DNA of 38,203 nt from Pyrinomonadaceae bacterium (GCA_013003215.1 JABDKD010000125.1:1-38203); one strand, 5' to 3'; shown: positions 8,724 through 16,710, counted from the first letter of the stretch. A program made the numbers and translations. The notes: generated by a model from the sequence alone, not told the origin.

Positions 8724-9164
8724 TCAGTGTTTTTGATTTGCCAGGTACACGGCGGCGGATTTTAAAAATTGTTCCCGCAGCGCCGGATCCTTTATCGCTT
8801 CTGACTTTTCAACCAATTCTGCCGAAACCGCCGGTATCGCTTCATCCGCCAGTGTTTCTTTTTTGTCAGCCTCGAACTTGTTTTCCGCAACCTCAAATTC
8901 CAGGTAATCTACAAGCCGCGCATCCATCAGTGCATTCAGACGAAACAGAAGCTGAGGTGCCATTGACTCCAAATTCTTCTTCCAGATCTTGTCACGGACA
9001 AATAGCTTTAGACGCTTACCCTCAAGCGAACCGGGGATCGTGTGTTCGCGAAGTCCTGCACCCGCAGCCCTACGCCAAACGGCCGACACAACTGATTCCC
9101 GCAATTCCGGTGAATCCGGCATTGATTTGAGGAGTCCGGGCAGTAATTTGAACAGATCATCCAT
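8724..9164 (-). CDS. DciA-like (DUF721) protein, putative replicative helicase operator
   Basis: A 146-residue protein with the DUF721 core at residues about 20-92: VWRRAAGAGLREHTIPGSL, then VRDKIWKKNLESM and LLFRLNALM. In bacteria without DnaC or DnaI, DciA interacts with DnaB and helps load it. The tail after residue 95 is Glu/Lys/Ala-rich and probably disordered. It heads the dciA-gatC-PAQR-gatA group and is divergent from maf across a 44-bp gap. Domain assignment is good; the DciA role is inferred from family knowledge. Confidence 0.78.
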   Translation of the reverse strand: MDDLFKLLPGLLKSMPDSPELRESVVSAVWRRAAGAGLREHTIPGSLEGKRLKLFVRDKIWKKNLESMAPQLLFRLNALMDARLVDYLEFEVAENKFEADKKETLADEAIPAVSAELVEKSEAIKDPALREQFLKSAAVYLANQKH

Positions 9165-9208
9165 GTTCGCTGTTGAATCATTCCAACGGAGGAAATATTA
9201 TCTGATAA

Positions 9209-9802
9209 ATGCAAAATGATAAAAGACAGGAACTGGATTTAGGCGAAATTGTGCTGGCTTCCGGTAGTCCGCGGAGATCGGAGATCCTTGGTTCGGTTGG
9301 ATGGAAGTTTTCTAAACAAGTCCCCGATGTAGATGAATCCGAGAGGGAAGGGGAGCATCCAGAGGATTATGTGAGACGTCTCGCTGAAACGAAATCACGT
9401 GCGATTGCCGCAGCAAGTCCCAGTGCCGTAGTGCTTGGCGCTGATACGACGGTAGTAGTAGACGGTCAGATAATCGGAAAACCTGTCAATCAGGATGATG
9501 CCCGCCGTATGATATCTCTCCTTTCGGGGCGTTGGCATGACGTGCTCACGGGTGTAGCGTTGAGCCGGGGTCAAATGACTCTTTCAGGGGTCCAAAAAAC
9601 AAGTGTGCTTTTCAGGGAAATGGATGCCGATGAGGTCGAATTTCTTGTGCAGCATGGTGAGCCGATGGACAAGGCGGGTGCATATGCGGTGCAGGCTCAG
9701 GCCGCGTTGTTTATCGAACGAATCGAAGGGGACTACTGGAACGTTGTGGGGCTGCCTGTGAGTCTGGTCTATGGCCTCTACAACGAGCTGATCTCTCGAT
9801 AA
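9209..9802 (+). CDS. maf: Maf-family nucleoside triphosphate pyrophosphatase
   Basis: A 197-residue house-cleaning pyrophosphatase that hydrolyses non-canonical or modified nucleotides such as dTTP/UTP analogues. The Maf signature LASGSPRRSEIL covers residues 17-28, the catalytic Asp79 lies in LGADTTVV, and the DKAGAYAVQ loop is present. A GGAGG at 9189-9193 lies about 15 nt before the ATG, slightly far, but no better in-frame start is visible. The stop codon is followed at once by the GTTCCAA heptamer array. Confidence 0.95.
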   Translation: MQNDKRQELDLGEIVLASGSPRRSEILGSVGWKFSKQVPDVDESEREGEHPEDYVRRLAETKSRAIAAASPSAVVLGADTTVVVDGQIIGKPVNQDDARRMISLLSGRWHDVLTGVALSRGQMTLSGVQKTSVLFREMDADEVEFLVQHGEPMDKAGAYAVQAQAALFIERIEGDYWNVVGLPVSLVYGLYNELISR

Positions 9803-9803
9803 C

Positions 9804-9838
9804 GTTCCAAGTTCCAAGTTCCAAGTTTCACGTTTCGA
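9804..9838 (+). repeat. GTTCCAA heptamer array after maf
   Basis: Five consecutive 7-bp units (GTTCCAA three times, then GTTTCAC and GTTTCGA), starting one base after the maf stop codon. A related stretch of period 7 runs through about 9885-9908 (AGTTCGA, AATTAAA, AGTTGAA). Confidence 0.88.
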
Positions 9839-9946
9839 TGTTGTTCAGAGTTACGCCTTTAGGCGTGATTCCGGGTGTCGAAGTTCGAAATTAAAAGTTG
9901 AACGTTCCGGGATTCCTTAGCCGTCTACGTCAGCGACGATTGAAAT

Positions 9947-9995
9947 CCGCCCGCTGACGCAGGCGGCGATGATTGCCCTCGGCTTACGCCGAGGG
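9947..9995. repeat. Pair of GC-rich hairpins (REP-like) between maf and the thioredoxin-fold gene
   Basis: Two adjacent palindromes with 4-nt loops: CCGCCCGC-TGAC-GCAGGCGG (9947-9966, one mismatch) and the perfect CCCTCGGC-TTAC-GCCGAGGG (9976-9995). Neither is followed by a T run on either strand, so they do not look like simple intrinsic terminators. They resemble REP-type bacterial palindromes. Confidence 0.75.
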
Positions 9996-10003
9996 TACTG
10001 AAC

Positions 10004-10154
10004 GAGTTTCAAGTTCCAAGTTTCGAGTTTAAAGTTTTGAGGGTTATACGGCCGTTGTCGAGTTCACTGCTTAGGCCCAAATTCATCCCTAAACCAAAAA
10101 CTCCAAGCCCGCTCAACGGACTTGGAACTTGAAACTTGGAACTTGAAACTCGAA
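10004..10154 (-). repeat. Heptamer arrays flanking the 3' end of the thioredoxin-fold gene
   Basis: Two period-7 stretches. At 10004-10038 the units are GAGTTTC, AAGTTCC, AAGTTTC, GAGTTTA and AAGTTTT. At 10120-10154 the units are ACTTGGA and ACTTGAA alternating, ending in ACTCGAA one base from the minus-strand stop codon. In the sense of the thioredoxin-fold gene the latter reads GTTCCAA/GTTTCAA, the same unit that follows maf in its own sense. The remainder (10039-10119) shows nothing else. The whole gap 9803-10155 contains no gene. Confidence 0.85.
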
Positions 10155-10155
10155 C

Positions 10156-10680
10156 CTACGAATCGAGGAGTTTATCGACCCGTTTTGCAACGATGTCCGC
10201 AGTATCAACTTCGGCAAACGGGTCTATTCCCGTAATCGGATCTCCATCAGGTTTGCCCTGTTTATCAAGGATTATAAACGCAGGCAGCTGCTCGAGCTTG
10301 TAGCGTTCAGTCGCGGTCTTGCCGTCATTATCCCTGAGTATCGTCACATTCAACTTGTTTCGCTCAACGAACTTTTGGATATCGTCGTTGCTCGCATAGT
10401 TCTTGGATTTCCGGGAATCTGAATCGGTGGCAATAAAGTAAAAAACTACATCGTCGCGGCCCTGGTATTTTTTCGCCAACTTATTGACCGTGTCTGCCTG
10501 ATCATTAGAGAGCGGAAGCCAGCTCGCACCGATCGCCATTACGACAACCTTGTCTGCCTGCGCCTCAACATCGATCAAATCACCTTCCAGAGACGCAAAG
10601 ACAATTTTCTGTGCAGAGACACTCAAACTCATTGCAATCAAAAGACTTAGAGTTAATAGTGCGAATTTTGCTGGTTTCAT
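10156..10680 (-). CDS. Exported thioredoxin-fold protein lacking the CxxC cysteines
   Basis: A 174-residue protein from the ATG at 10680, which has AGGAG 7 nt upstream; a longer frame reaching into panC is less likely. Residues 1-23 are a signal peptide ending VSAQ. The rest has the TlpA/thioredoxin fold order: a VVMAIGASW strand, a helix, FYFIATDSD, and LPAFIILDKQGK with the cis-Pro loop. Where TlpA-type proteins have WCxxC, this one reads WLPLS, so both redox cysteines are replaced. A thiol-disulfide reaction is therefore not expected; a binding or structural role is possible. It follows panC by 55 nt in the same direction. Confidence 0.8.
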   Translation of the reverse strand: MKPAKFALLTLSLLIAMSLSVSAQKIVFASLEGDLIDVEAQADKVVVMAIGASWLPLSNDQADTVNKLAKKYQGRDDVVFYFIATDSDSRKSKNYASNDDIQKFVERNKLNVTILRDNDGKTATERYKLEQLPAFIILDKQGKPDGDPITGIDPFAEVDTADIVAKRVDKLLDS

Positions 10681-10735
10681 CGTTTTCTCCTGCCCAAAGG
10701 ACTCTACACTATTAATATGCAACTTTGGTTCCAGA

Positions 10736-11590
10736 TTACTCTTGGTCACCTAAAACTATGTTGTCGATCAACCTAACCTCTCCAAAACGGACCGCAACCG
10801 CAATTAACACAGCACTTTGCGAGATCTTCTCAATCGGCTCCAACGTTGCGTTATCGACTACTGCAACATAATCGATATTTCCCAGCGGCTCGCTTTCTAT
10901 AGTATTTCGCACGATTTCGGCGATTTTTGACGCATTTGATTCGCCTTCTTGTGCGGCCCTAGAAGCTTTCAGAAGTGCCTGGTTTATGATACCCGCCGCA
11001 GAACGCTGCTCCGGAGTCAAACGTTCGTTTCTCGATGACATCGCGAGACCGTTATCTTCTCTTACAATAGGCAATACAACTATCTCGGCCTCAAAACCAA
11101 GGTCAAACGTTAGACGCTTTATTAGTGCGACCTGTTGTGCGTCTTTTTGGCCAAAAAACCCGACGTCCGGCCGAATGGTATTAAAAAGTATTGAGACGAC
11201 AGTCGAAACTCCGCGAAAGTGCCCGGGCCTTGAAGATCCCTCAAGCTTTTCGGACAGGTCATCAACTGTTACGAATGTCTTAAAATTGGGTCCGTAGATC
11301 TCGTCAGCGCTGGGAGCAAAAATGTAATCGACACTCAGATTCGCGAGCATTGAGGAATCGGCGGTCAGATCCTTTGGATAGGCATCAAAGTCGCTAATTT
11401 CGTTGAACTGGGTGGGGTTTACGAATATCGATACGATAACGACATCACACATTTGCCGAGCCTTCCTGATCAGGCTCAAATGACCATCATGAAGTGCTCC
11501 CATTGTCGGAACGAGCCCGATCACTTTCCCGTCGCGTCTTAGTTTGCGTGAGAGCGAAAACATTCGCTGTCTTCTGTTAATTATCTCCAT
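10736..11590 (-). CDS. panC: Pantothenate synthetase
   Basis: A 284-residue pantoate-beta-alanine ligase, joining pantoate and beta-alanine with ATP in the last step of pantothenate (vitamin B5) synthesis. The HIGH-like motif is in TMGALHDGHLSLI (His34, His37), followed by IFVNPTQF, the FFGQKDAQQ loop that contacts the substrates, and a KMSK-like SSRNERL. Length is typical. It begins 9 nt after the panB stop with no obvious Shine-Dalgarno, which suggests translational coupling to panB. Confidence 0.97.
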   Translation of the reverse strand: MEIINRRQRMFSLSRKLRRDGKVIGLVPTMGALHDGHLSLIRKARQMCDVVIVSIFVNPTQFNEISDFDAYPKDLTADSSMLANLSVDYIFAPSADEIYGPNFKTFVTVDDLSEKLEGSSRPGHFRGVSTVVSILFNTIRPDVGFFGQKDAQQVALIKRLTFDLGFEAEIVVLPIVREDNGLAMSSRNERLTPEQRSAAGIINQALLKASRAAQEGESNASKIAEIVRNTIESEPLGNIDYVAVVDNATLEPIEKISQSAVLIAVAVRFGEVRLIDNIVLGDQE

Positions 11591-11599
11591 GGGAACGCA

Positions 11600-12460
11600 T
11601 TAGGGCTTGAGTTCATCGATATCAACGGCTTCCGGAAGACCATACGATTCATCATCGTTCGGATAGTTTCCGCTTTTCACGTCGTCCATCCACGCTGTCA
11701 CTGCTTTGGTCATCACATCTCTTAAATCGGCATACTGCCGAACAAATCGGGGCAGACGGCCAAATGTGAGGCCAACAAGATCATGCAGCACAAGCACCTG
11801 GATGTCACATTCTGAACCGGCTCCTATTCCAACGGTGGAAATCTCAAGCGTTTTTGTGATTATGGCCGCTACTTCACGCGGGACGAGTTCCAGCACAATG
11901 GCGAAGGCCCCGGCGTCCTGAAGCATCTTGGCGTCATCGATCAGCGTCTGCGCGGTCTCGTTGGTCTTTCCCTGAACTCTGTAACCGCCCAGTTTGTGAA
12001 CCGATTGCGGCGTCAACCCAATATGGGCCATTACGGGGATTTCCTCATCGACGAGTCTCTTGACCAGGTTCACCCGGTTTCTGCCGCCCTCTAGCTTTAC
12101 GGCCTCCGCTCCGCCGTGCTTCATCAGCCGGAGCGCATTCCGGACTGTCTCGTCTTCATTGACGTGATAGCTCCCGTACGGCAGGTCGGAAACGATCAGT
12201 GCACGACTCGAACCCCTGTTGACAGCCTTGGTTGCCGATACAATCTCGTCCAGGGTCACCGGAATCGTGTTTCCGTAACCGTGAATGACGTTCCCGATGC
12301 TGTCACCGACCAGAATCAGCTCAACACCGGCTTCATCGACGATCCTTGCTGTCGGATAATCGTAGGCGGTAAGACAAGCCAACTTCTTTCCCTTCTTTTT
12401 TGCTTTTCGAAGAGCGGGAACATAAACCTTTTCAGGCCTGTCTGGTTTTAGATATGCCAT
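11600..12460 (-). CDS. panB: 3-methyl-2-oxobutanoate hydroxymethyltransferase
   Basis: A 286-residue ketopantoate hydroxymethyltransferase, which uses methylenetetrahydrofolate to convert ketoisovalerate to ketopantoate. Family motifs are LTAYDYPTA, the metal ligand Asp53 in LVGDSIGN, Asp92 in SDLPYGSY, Glu124 in KLEGG, and MAHIGLTPQSVHKLGGY. Length is normal with a slightly longer tail after the (beta/alpha)8 barrel. It lies between folK (36 nt upstream) and panC (9 nt downstream). The grouping with folK is sensible because PanB uses a folate cofactor. Confidence 0.97.
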   Translation of the reverse strand: MAYLKPDRPEKVYVPALRKAKKKGKKLACLTAYDYPTARIVDEAGVELILVGDSIGNVIHGYGNTIPVTLDEIVSATKAVNRGSSRALIVSDLPYGSYHVNEDETVRNALRLMKHGGAEAVKLEGGRNRVNLVKRLVDEEIPVMAHIGLTPQSVHKLGGYRVQGKTNETAQTLIDDAKMLQDAGAFAIVLELVPREVAAIITKTLEISTVGIGAGSECDIQVLVLHDLVGLTFGRLPRFVRQYADLRDVMTKAVTAWMDDVKSGNYPNDDESYGLPEAVDIDELKP

Positions 12461-12496
12461 AGCGTGAAATAGTGTAGCTATTAGGGATAACTAATG

Positions 12497-13057
12497 CTAG
12501 CTTCCCGAAGAAGCGCTTATATGAATTGACTCCGATCTATTCCCCTTCCTTGGATCCGGACTCCATCGGGCGACGTTGAAATCATCTTCGACTTCATCCA
12601 GCAATTCGGTAACCGTTTTCTTTACGACGGGATGCATCAAATCAGGCTCGAGTTCTGCCAGGGGCACGAGAACAAATCTCCTTTTATGCAATCGTGGATG
12701 TGGAACGATAAGGAATTCTGTATCAATAACTGTGTCGCCGAAGAACAGAAGATCCAGATCAATGGTTCTGGGGGCCTGCAAGAACTTGTGCCTCCTGCCG
12801 AGTAGATACTCAATTCTGACCATCCTGGCCATTATCTGGGAAGGAGCGATGTTTTCGGGAACTTCGATCTCGGCCACCATGTTCAGATATGGTCCATGCC
12901 CATCAGTGCCAACAGGCTCTGTTTCATAGAGCGCTGACAATCGGACCACGGGCAGACCGGCTTCCATAAGGCCACGTACCGCAAGCAATATGTTTCCGGC
13001 TCGGAATCCTTCATTCGATCCAAGACCGACGTAGGCGATAATAGGTTCTGTTTCCAC
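12497..13057 (-). CDS. folK: 6-hydroxymethyl-7,8-dihydropterin pyrophosphokinase
   Basis: Transfers pyrophosphate from ATP to hydroxymethyl-dihydropterin in folate synthesis. Motifs: YVGLGSNEG near the start, LSALYETEPVG, YLNMVAEIE, LGRRHKFLQAPRTIDLDLLFFGD and VPHPRLHKRRFVLVPLAELEPD. I set the start at a GTG (13055-13057), 22 nt after the HxlR stop, because the family begins just before IAYVGLGSN. The frame is open to an ATG at 13138, but those 27 extra residues overlap the HxlR gene and look unlike FolK. The C-terminal 30 residues extend beyond the usual domain and are Ser/Arg-rich. Confidence 0.93.
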   Translation of the reverse strand: METEPIIAYVGLGSNEGFRAGNILLAVRGLMEAGLPVVRLSALYETEPVGTDGHGPYLNMVAEIEVPENIAPSQIMARMVRIEYLLGRRHKFLQAPRTIDLDLLFFGDTVIDTEFLIVPHPRLHKRRFVLVPLAELEPDLMHPVVKKTVTELLDEVEDDFNVARWSPDPRKGNRSESIHISASSGS

Positions 13058-13079
13058 TTTATTCTTGAAAAACGTCGAA

Positions 13080-13415
13080 TTAACTATTGTTTTCCGAAAA
13101 TTCGCGATCCAAGGACTCGATCGCTTCGAGGATGTCAACGAATCTCAATCCAAATGGCGTCAGATCGTATTCTACTCGGGGCGGGCTTTCCGGGAACACA
13201 GTTTTTTCGACGATCCGGTATCTTACCAGTTTTCTTAGTCTTTCGTTAAGGACTTTCTTAGATAATCCGTCGACGCTCTGTTCCATTTGTCCGGGGCGAT
13301 TGATCCCATTCTTGATCAGATTGAGCACCGAAAGCGACCATTTGCACCCGATGATGTCCTCTACCATACGGAACATGGCGTCGTTAGAGCGATTTTTTTT
13401 CTCCTTTGCATGCAT
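13080..13415 (-). CDS. HxlR-family transcriptional regulator
   Basis: A winged-helix regulator of the HxlR family, about 111 residues. The recognisable core is IIGCKWSLSVLNLI, then LSKKVLNERLRKLVRYRIVEK as the recognition helix region, and the wing with PPRVEYDLTPFG. Start choice: an ATG at 13415, with a TTG one codon earlier; neither has a good Shine-Dalgarno, and an internal ATG at residue 14 (MFRMVED) is an alternative. HxlR proteins often sense thiols or aldehydes. It is divergent from a small CxxC protein at 13543 across operator-like palindromes, and folK follows 22 nt downstream. Confidence 0.9.
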   Translation of the reverse strand: MHAKEKKNRSNDAMFRMVEDIIGCKWSLSVLNLIKNGINRPGQMEQSVDGLSKKVLNERLRKLVRYRIVEKTVFPESPPRVEYDLTPFGLRFVDILEAIESLDREFSENNS

Positions 13416-13429
13416 CAAAATACACCAAA

Positions 13430-13460
13430 AAGTACCTAAGTGACTTAAAAGTAACTACTT
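13430..13460. promoter_or_regulatory. Operator-like palindromes between the HxlR gene and the thioredoxin-like gene
   Basis: Two overlapping symmetries. AAGTACCTA (13430-13438) and AAGTAACTA (13449-13457) are near-identical direct repeats 19 bp apart. TAAGTGACTTA (13437-13447) and AAGTAACTACTT (13449-13460) are perfect inverted repeats. The second overlaps a possible -35 element CTTACA (13458-13463), 18 bp before TAGAGT (13482-13487), of the rightward gene. The layout fits autoregulation and control of the small thioredoxin-like gene by HxlR, which is inference. Confidence 0.55.
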
Positions 13461-13542
13461 ACATCTTCATTCCCTACTTGCTAGAGTATGGCAGAAGTGG
13501 CGACAAAAATCACCACGATTCACATAAAGGAGACTATTACGA

Positions 13543-13782
13543 ATGAAAAATGAAGCAAAGTTTTATCACGCCGGATGTCCGGTATGCATAGATGCGGAAA
13601 CGATGATCCTTGAGACCATTGACAAGGATCGTTTTGAGATCGAAGTGATTCATCTTGGCGATCAACCCGAACGGATATCCGAAGCTGAATCAAAAGGAAT
13701 TAAATCTGTTCCGGCTCTTTCTGTTGGATTAAGCGTTTTTCATATTAATTTCGGAGCCTCGATTGAAGATTTGAAGGGATGA
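13543..13782 (+). CDS. Small thioredoxin/glutaredoxin-like CxxC protein
   Basis: A 79-residue protein with a minimal thioredoxin fold: FYHAGCPVC gives the redox pair Cys12 and Cys15, EIEVIHLGD is the second strand, and SVPAL carries the cis-Pro57. It has no signal peptide, so it acts in the cytoplasm. AAAGGAG at 13526-13532 is a strong ribosome binding site. It is divergent from the HxlR regulator. Its true partner is unknown; a thiol or metal sensing role with HxlR is a guess from context. Confidence 0.85.
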   Translation: MKNEAKFYHAGCPVCIDAETMILETIDKDRFEIEVIHLGDQPERISEAESKGIKSVPALSVGLSVFHINFGASIEDLKG

Positions 13783-13792
13783 GAAGGCGTGC

Positions 13793-13945
13793 AGGAACGA
13801 AGGAGGGTAGGAGGGTAGGAGCGTAGGAAGGTAGGAGGGTAGGTGAGCAAGTGTGCGGGATAGCGAGAGGAATCGCTCTTTCACACCTTCATACATTCAT
13901 ACCTACCCGCCTGCTCTCCTGCAAACCTACACTCCTGCACCCTAC
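13793..13945. repeat. Octamer arrays facing each other between the CxxC gene and the AlbA_2 gene
   Basis: A purine-rich array of eight units (13793-13856; AGGAGGGT, AGGAGCGT, AGGAAGGT) begins 10 nt after the stop codon of the thioredoxin-like gene. A pyrimidine-rich array of about five units (13902-13945; CCTACCCG, CCTGCTCT, CCTACACT) is its approximate reverse complement. Between them AGCGA (13862-13866) and TCGCT (13873-13877) form a small apical hairpin, so the transcript could fold into one long imperfect stem. The remaining 13946-14041 holds nothing recognised. Confidence 0.85.
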
Positions 13946-14056
13946 CCTTGCCCTCAGTGCCTCTTCAATGCTTCAATAGATACAATTCCAGTAACCGTTT
14001 TTTAGCGGTTTGGGCGGGCAGTAGACGCCGTCAATAGAAAATTGTCTGCGCTTGAA

Positions 14057-15349
14057 ATGGCACGAAAAAAATTTCGAAACAGCCAACGGCATGTTTCTTC
14101 CTCTGAACGATCCTTTCAGGAATATGTTCTCAACCAGCCTTTGTCGCAGACTACAAGGACCGAGTTGGTTCGGCTGATTCGCGCCGGCGAAGATACCTAT
14201 CTCGAGCTGAAACTCAAGCTCTCGAATTCCGAAAAAATTAGCCAGGAAATTGTCGCACTTGCCAACACTGCAGGGGGAACGGTTGTGTTTGGCGTTACCG
14301 ATCAATTGTTGATTCAGGGTGTTCGTTATCCCGGTCGGGTTCAGGAGGAACTAGTCAGGATTTGCCGGGAAGAAATTGTTCCGCCGTTGGTTCCTCTCAT
14401 CGATACCGTCGCTTTTGATAACGGGAAACGAATTGTTGCCCTTGAGGTGCAGGGAAAAAACCGGCCGTACAGAACAGCGAACGGCAAGTTCTATATTCGA
14501 ACAGGACCCGAAAAACGAGAGGCCACCAGGGAAGAGCTCTCACAGCTTATTGATGAAGCAAGACCGCTTTACTACGAAAACATCCCGCTAAGGGGCTTTA
14601 AGGCCGAGCATTTTGATGATGCTGTCCTTTGGAGCTTTGTCGGTGCCTTTGATGCGAACGGCTCAAGCAGCCACGGCGTTTATGAAACCAAGACCGTATT
14701 GAAGAGAGACCTACTGTTGGCCGTCGGAAGAGGAGAGGATTTTGTCCCAACTGTCGCCGGGGTATTGCTCTTTGGTAAAGACGAACGGATTAAGTCAGTG
14801 CTGCCCGCCGCCGGGATCGAAGTCACAAGGTATTCCGGAGCGTATGGCTCTTCAGAAGTCGTTGAAACAAAAAGGCTTGAAGGGAATTTGCTGAGTCTGT
14901 ACGATTCGTCGCTGGAGTTTATCGAAAAGTATTGCGACCTGTTCAAACACAGGTTGGGCAAGTCGAAAGAGCAGGAAGAAGTGGTCGCCCCAAGGCCTGC
15001 GTATCATCTCTACTCGATCAAAGAAGCCCTGGCAAACCTTGTGATGCACAGGGATCTTGCTTTGCGGGAGATACCCACCACGATTAGCATATTCGACGAT
15101 TCGATCCAGTTTGAAAACCCCCGGCGGACGCAGGGATTTGTTCCGCCTGCATCGAGAGCGATTCGTTTCGGAATTACCCAGAGGGTCAACCCTCAGATCT
15201 CATCGATTTTCAGGAGAAGGGAATACGGCGTGAACATACCGCAGGGCGGTTTGCCGATGATCCTTAAGCAATCGGAGCTGTTTTCAGGTAAAAAGGCCGA
15301 GCTGTATACGACTAACGATAGGTTTAGTCTCAAAATAAATGCCGGCTAA
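14057..15349 (+). CDS. AlbA_2 (Schlafen-type) domain protein, COG2865-like
   Basis: A protein of about 430 residues. The AlbA_2 domain spans roughly 40-160, with EDTYLELKLKL, ALANTAGGTVVFGVTD and the FYIRTGPEKREATREEL element. The C-terminal half resembles the histidine-kinase-like ATPase region of COG2865, with EALANLVMHRDLALRE as the N-box-like helix and SIFDDSIQFENPR. Such proteins are annotated as transcriptional regulators or putative DNA-binding helicases, sometimes linked to defence; the function here is unknown. The ATG at 14057 is my choice; a TTG at 14042 is possible and neither has a Shine-Dalgarno. It stands alone, convergent with the VWFA-related gene. Confidence 0.8.
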   Translation: MARKKFRNSQRHVSSSERSFQEYVLNQPLSQTTRTELVRLIRAGEDTYLELKLKLSNSEKISQEIVALANTAGGTVVFGVTDQLLIQGVRYPGRVQEELVRICREEIVPPLVPLIDTVAFDNGKRIVALEVQGKNRPYRTANGKFYIRTGPEKREATREELSQLIDEARPLYYENIPLRGFKAEHFDDAVLWSFVGAFDANGSSSHGVYETKTVLKRDLLLAVGRGEDFVPTVAGVLLFGKDERIKSVLPAAGIEVTRYSGAYGSSEVVETKRLEGNLLSLYDSSLEFIEKYCDLFKHRLGKSKEQEEVVAPRPAYHLYSIKEALANLVMHRDLALREIPTTISIFDDSIQFENPRRTQGFVPPASRAIRFGITQRVNPQISSIFRRREYGVNIPQGGLPMILKQSELFSGKKAELYTTNDRFSLKINAG

Positions 15350-15365
15350 GTAAGGTACGTTCAGT

Positions 15366-16631
15366 CTATTTCTTTTTCTTCTTCTTCTTTTTCTTTTCTT
15401 TTGGTGTTCTGAAATACGGTCGGTGCTTCACTTCAAACTGCTTGTTGTCGTACTTTCCATCCCCATTGACGTCGACCATTACCTTCAATTTGTACTTTTT
15501 GCCCGGTTTGAGGCCATCATTCGCGTCATAACCGATGCTGTATTGGTTGCGCATGAGGGCGTCGATCGACTGCAAGATACCCGGGATCTCGCCGGGGAAT
15601 GTCATTTCAAAATGTGCTCCACCCGAAGTCTTTGCAAAGTGGTTCATCTGATTCCTGGCCTGCAGGAAAGTTAGTCTGCCGGGTACGCCCGTGAGCGAAT
15701 CTGTCGGGCCAAGCAGGTGTTCGTATTTCTTATAGAAGAGGTTTGCCGTGCTGATGATGAAAAAAGGAATACCCGATTGCTCAACGAGGCTCTTAATCTC
15801 GTCATAGTTTGTCTTGCTGAACGTGTCTATCCCCGATGCAACGAGAATAATGGCCCGCCGGCCCGTCTTCACATCAACCATGCCGGCGTATTCAGATTTC
15901 CTTTCTTTTGATTCTTCCAAAACAACCGAATCCGCTTTTCCGCCGATCAGTGCAAATTTCATTGCGTCAAAAAGGTTGTTTTCCCTAAAAGCCGGCCTGT
16001 TTCGCAACAGGAGGCTTACGGTCTGCCTGAACCGATTCGGATCATTTGTAAAATCAGTGATCGGAGTTGGCCTCATATCGAAGGCTACTACCGAAGCATA
16101 GTCGTTGGGAGGTTTGATGAAATTTGAAACGTATTGTGCGACCGGCCTGATCGCTTCGTAGTGGCCGGGTTCGAATCTCCCACCACCGCTGGCGCTGCCA
16201 AATAGCTCGCTCCACTTGCTGTATTCCAGTACCAACGTGACCGTGATCGGTGCATCCGGCATCGAGAATGCCGTGATCTCCTGTTCTTTTCCTTCTTCAA
16301 AAACGGCGAAATTCTCACGAGTCAAACCGGTGACAATACGTCCGCTTTTCTTCTCATATACCACGGTATCCACGCTGACGATCTTTGTGTCGATCACCAA
16401 TACTTCGTCATCAATAATCGCGTTGCGGTCTTCTTCAGCCTGTTCTGCGGCTTCCTTTTCTTTTTGGATCTGTTCGGGAGTCTTTGGCTGAGGACGGTTG
16501 TTCTTTTTCTGGTTCGTGGTTTTCGGCCGCTGCGGTCGCGATTGTGCAGGCGCCTCGGAAACGAAACCAAGTGACAAAACCGAAAAAACGGCAAAAAGGG
16601 CAACGTATTTCTGAAGGATTTCAACTCGCAT
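15366..16631 (-). CDS. Secreted VWFA-related domain protein (Acidobacteria type)
   Basis: About 421 residues from the ATG at 16631. Residues 1-30 are a signal peptide ending APAQ. A Pro/Gln/Lys-rich, likely disordered stretch follows, then a segment with VDTVVYEKKSGRIVTGL and FAVFEEGKEQEI, which is the N-terminal Ig-like part typical of the acidobacterial VWFA-related family. The VWA domain runs over VTLVLEYSKW to the end, but its MIDAS-like site LEYSKWS is not a standard DxSxS. The protein ends in a run of nine lysines encoded by a pyrimidine-rich + strand tract. The family is abundant in Acidobacteriota and has no known function. Confidence 0.85.
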   Translation of the reverse strand: MRVEILQKYVALFAVFSVLSLGFVSEAPAQSRPQRPKTTNQKKNNRPQPKTPEQIQKEKEAAEQAEEDRNAIIDDEVLVIDTKIVSVDTVVYEKKSGRIVTGLTRENFAVFEEGKEQEITAFSMPDAPITVTLVLEYSKWSELFGSASGGGRFEPGHYEAIRPVAQYVSNFIKPPNDYASVVAFDMRPTPITDFTNDPNRFRQTVSLLLRNRPAFRENNLFDAMKFALIGGKADSVVLEESKERKSEYAGMVDVKTGRRAIILVASGIDTFSKTNYDEIKSLVEQSGIPFFIISTANLFYKKYEHLLGPTDSLTGVPGRLTFLQARNQMNHFAKTSGGAHFEMTFPGEIPGILQSIDALMRNQYSIGYDANDGLKPGKKYKLKVMVDVNGDGKYDNKQFEVKHRPYFRTPKEKKKKKKKKK

Positions 16632-16710
16632 AATTTTACGATCAGGACTTTTCAACTTTAGATACCGATTCTCCGCTTTTGGTTGGCATAAATCAAGAAA
16701 AACAAGGCTC

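Noticed and set aside
8738..9130. A 130-codon + strand frame opposite the dciA-like gene.
   Set aside because: It is the antisense of a clear DUF721 protein and has a Pro/Ser/Arg composition typical of shadow frames.
13058..13138. N-terminal extension of FolK to the ATG at 13138.
   Set aside because: The extra 27 residues overlap the HxlR coding end and have no resemblance to FolK, whose conserved start follows the GTG at 13057.
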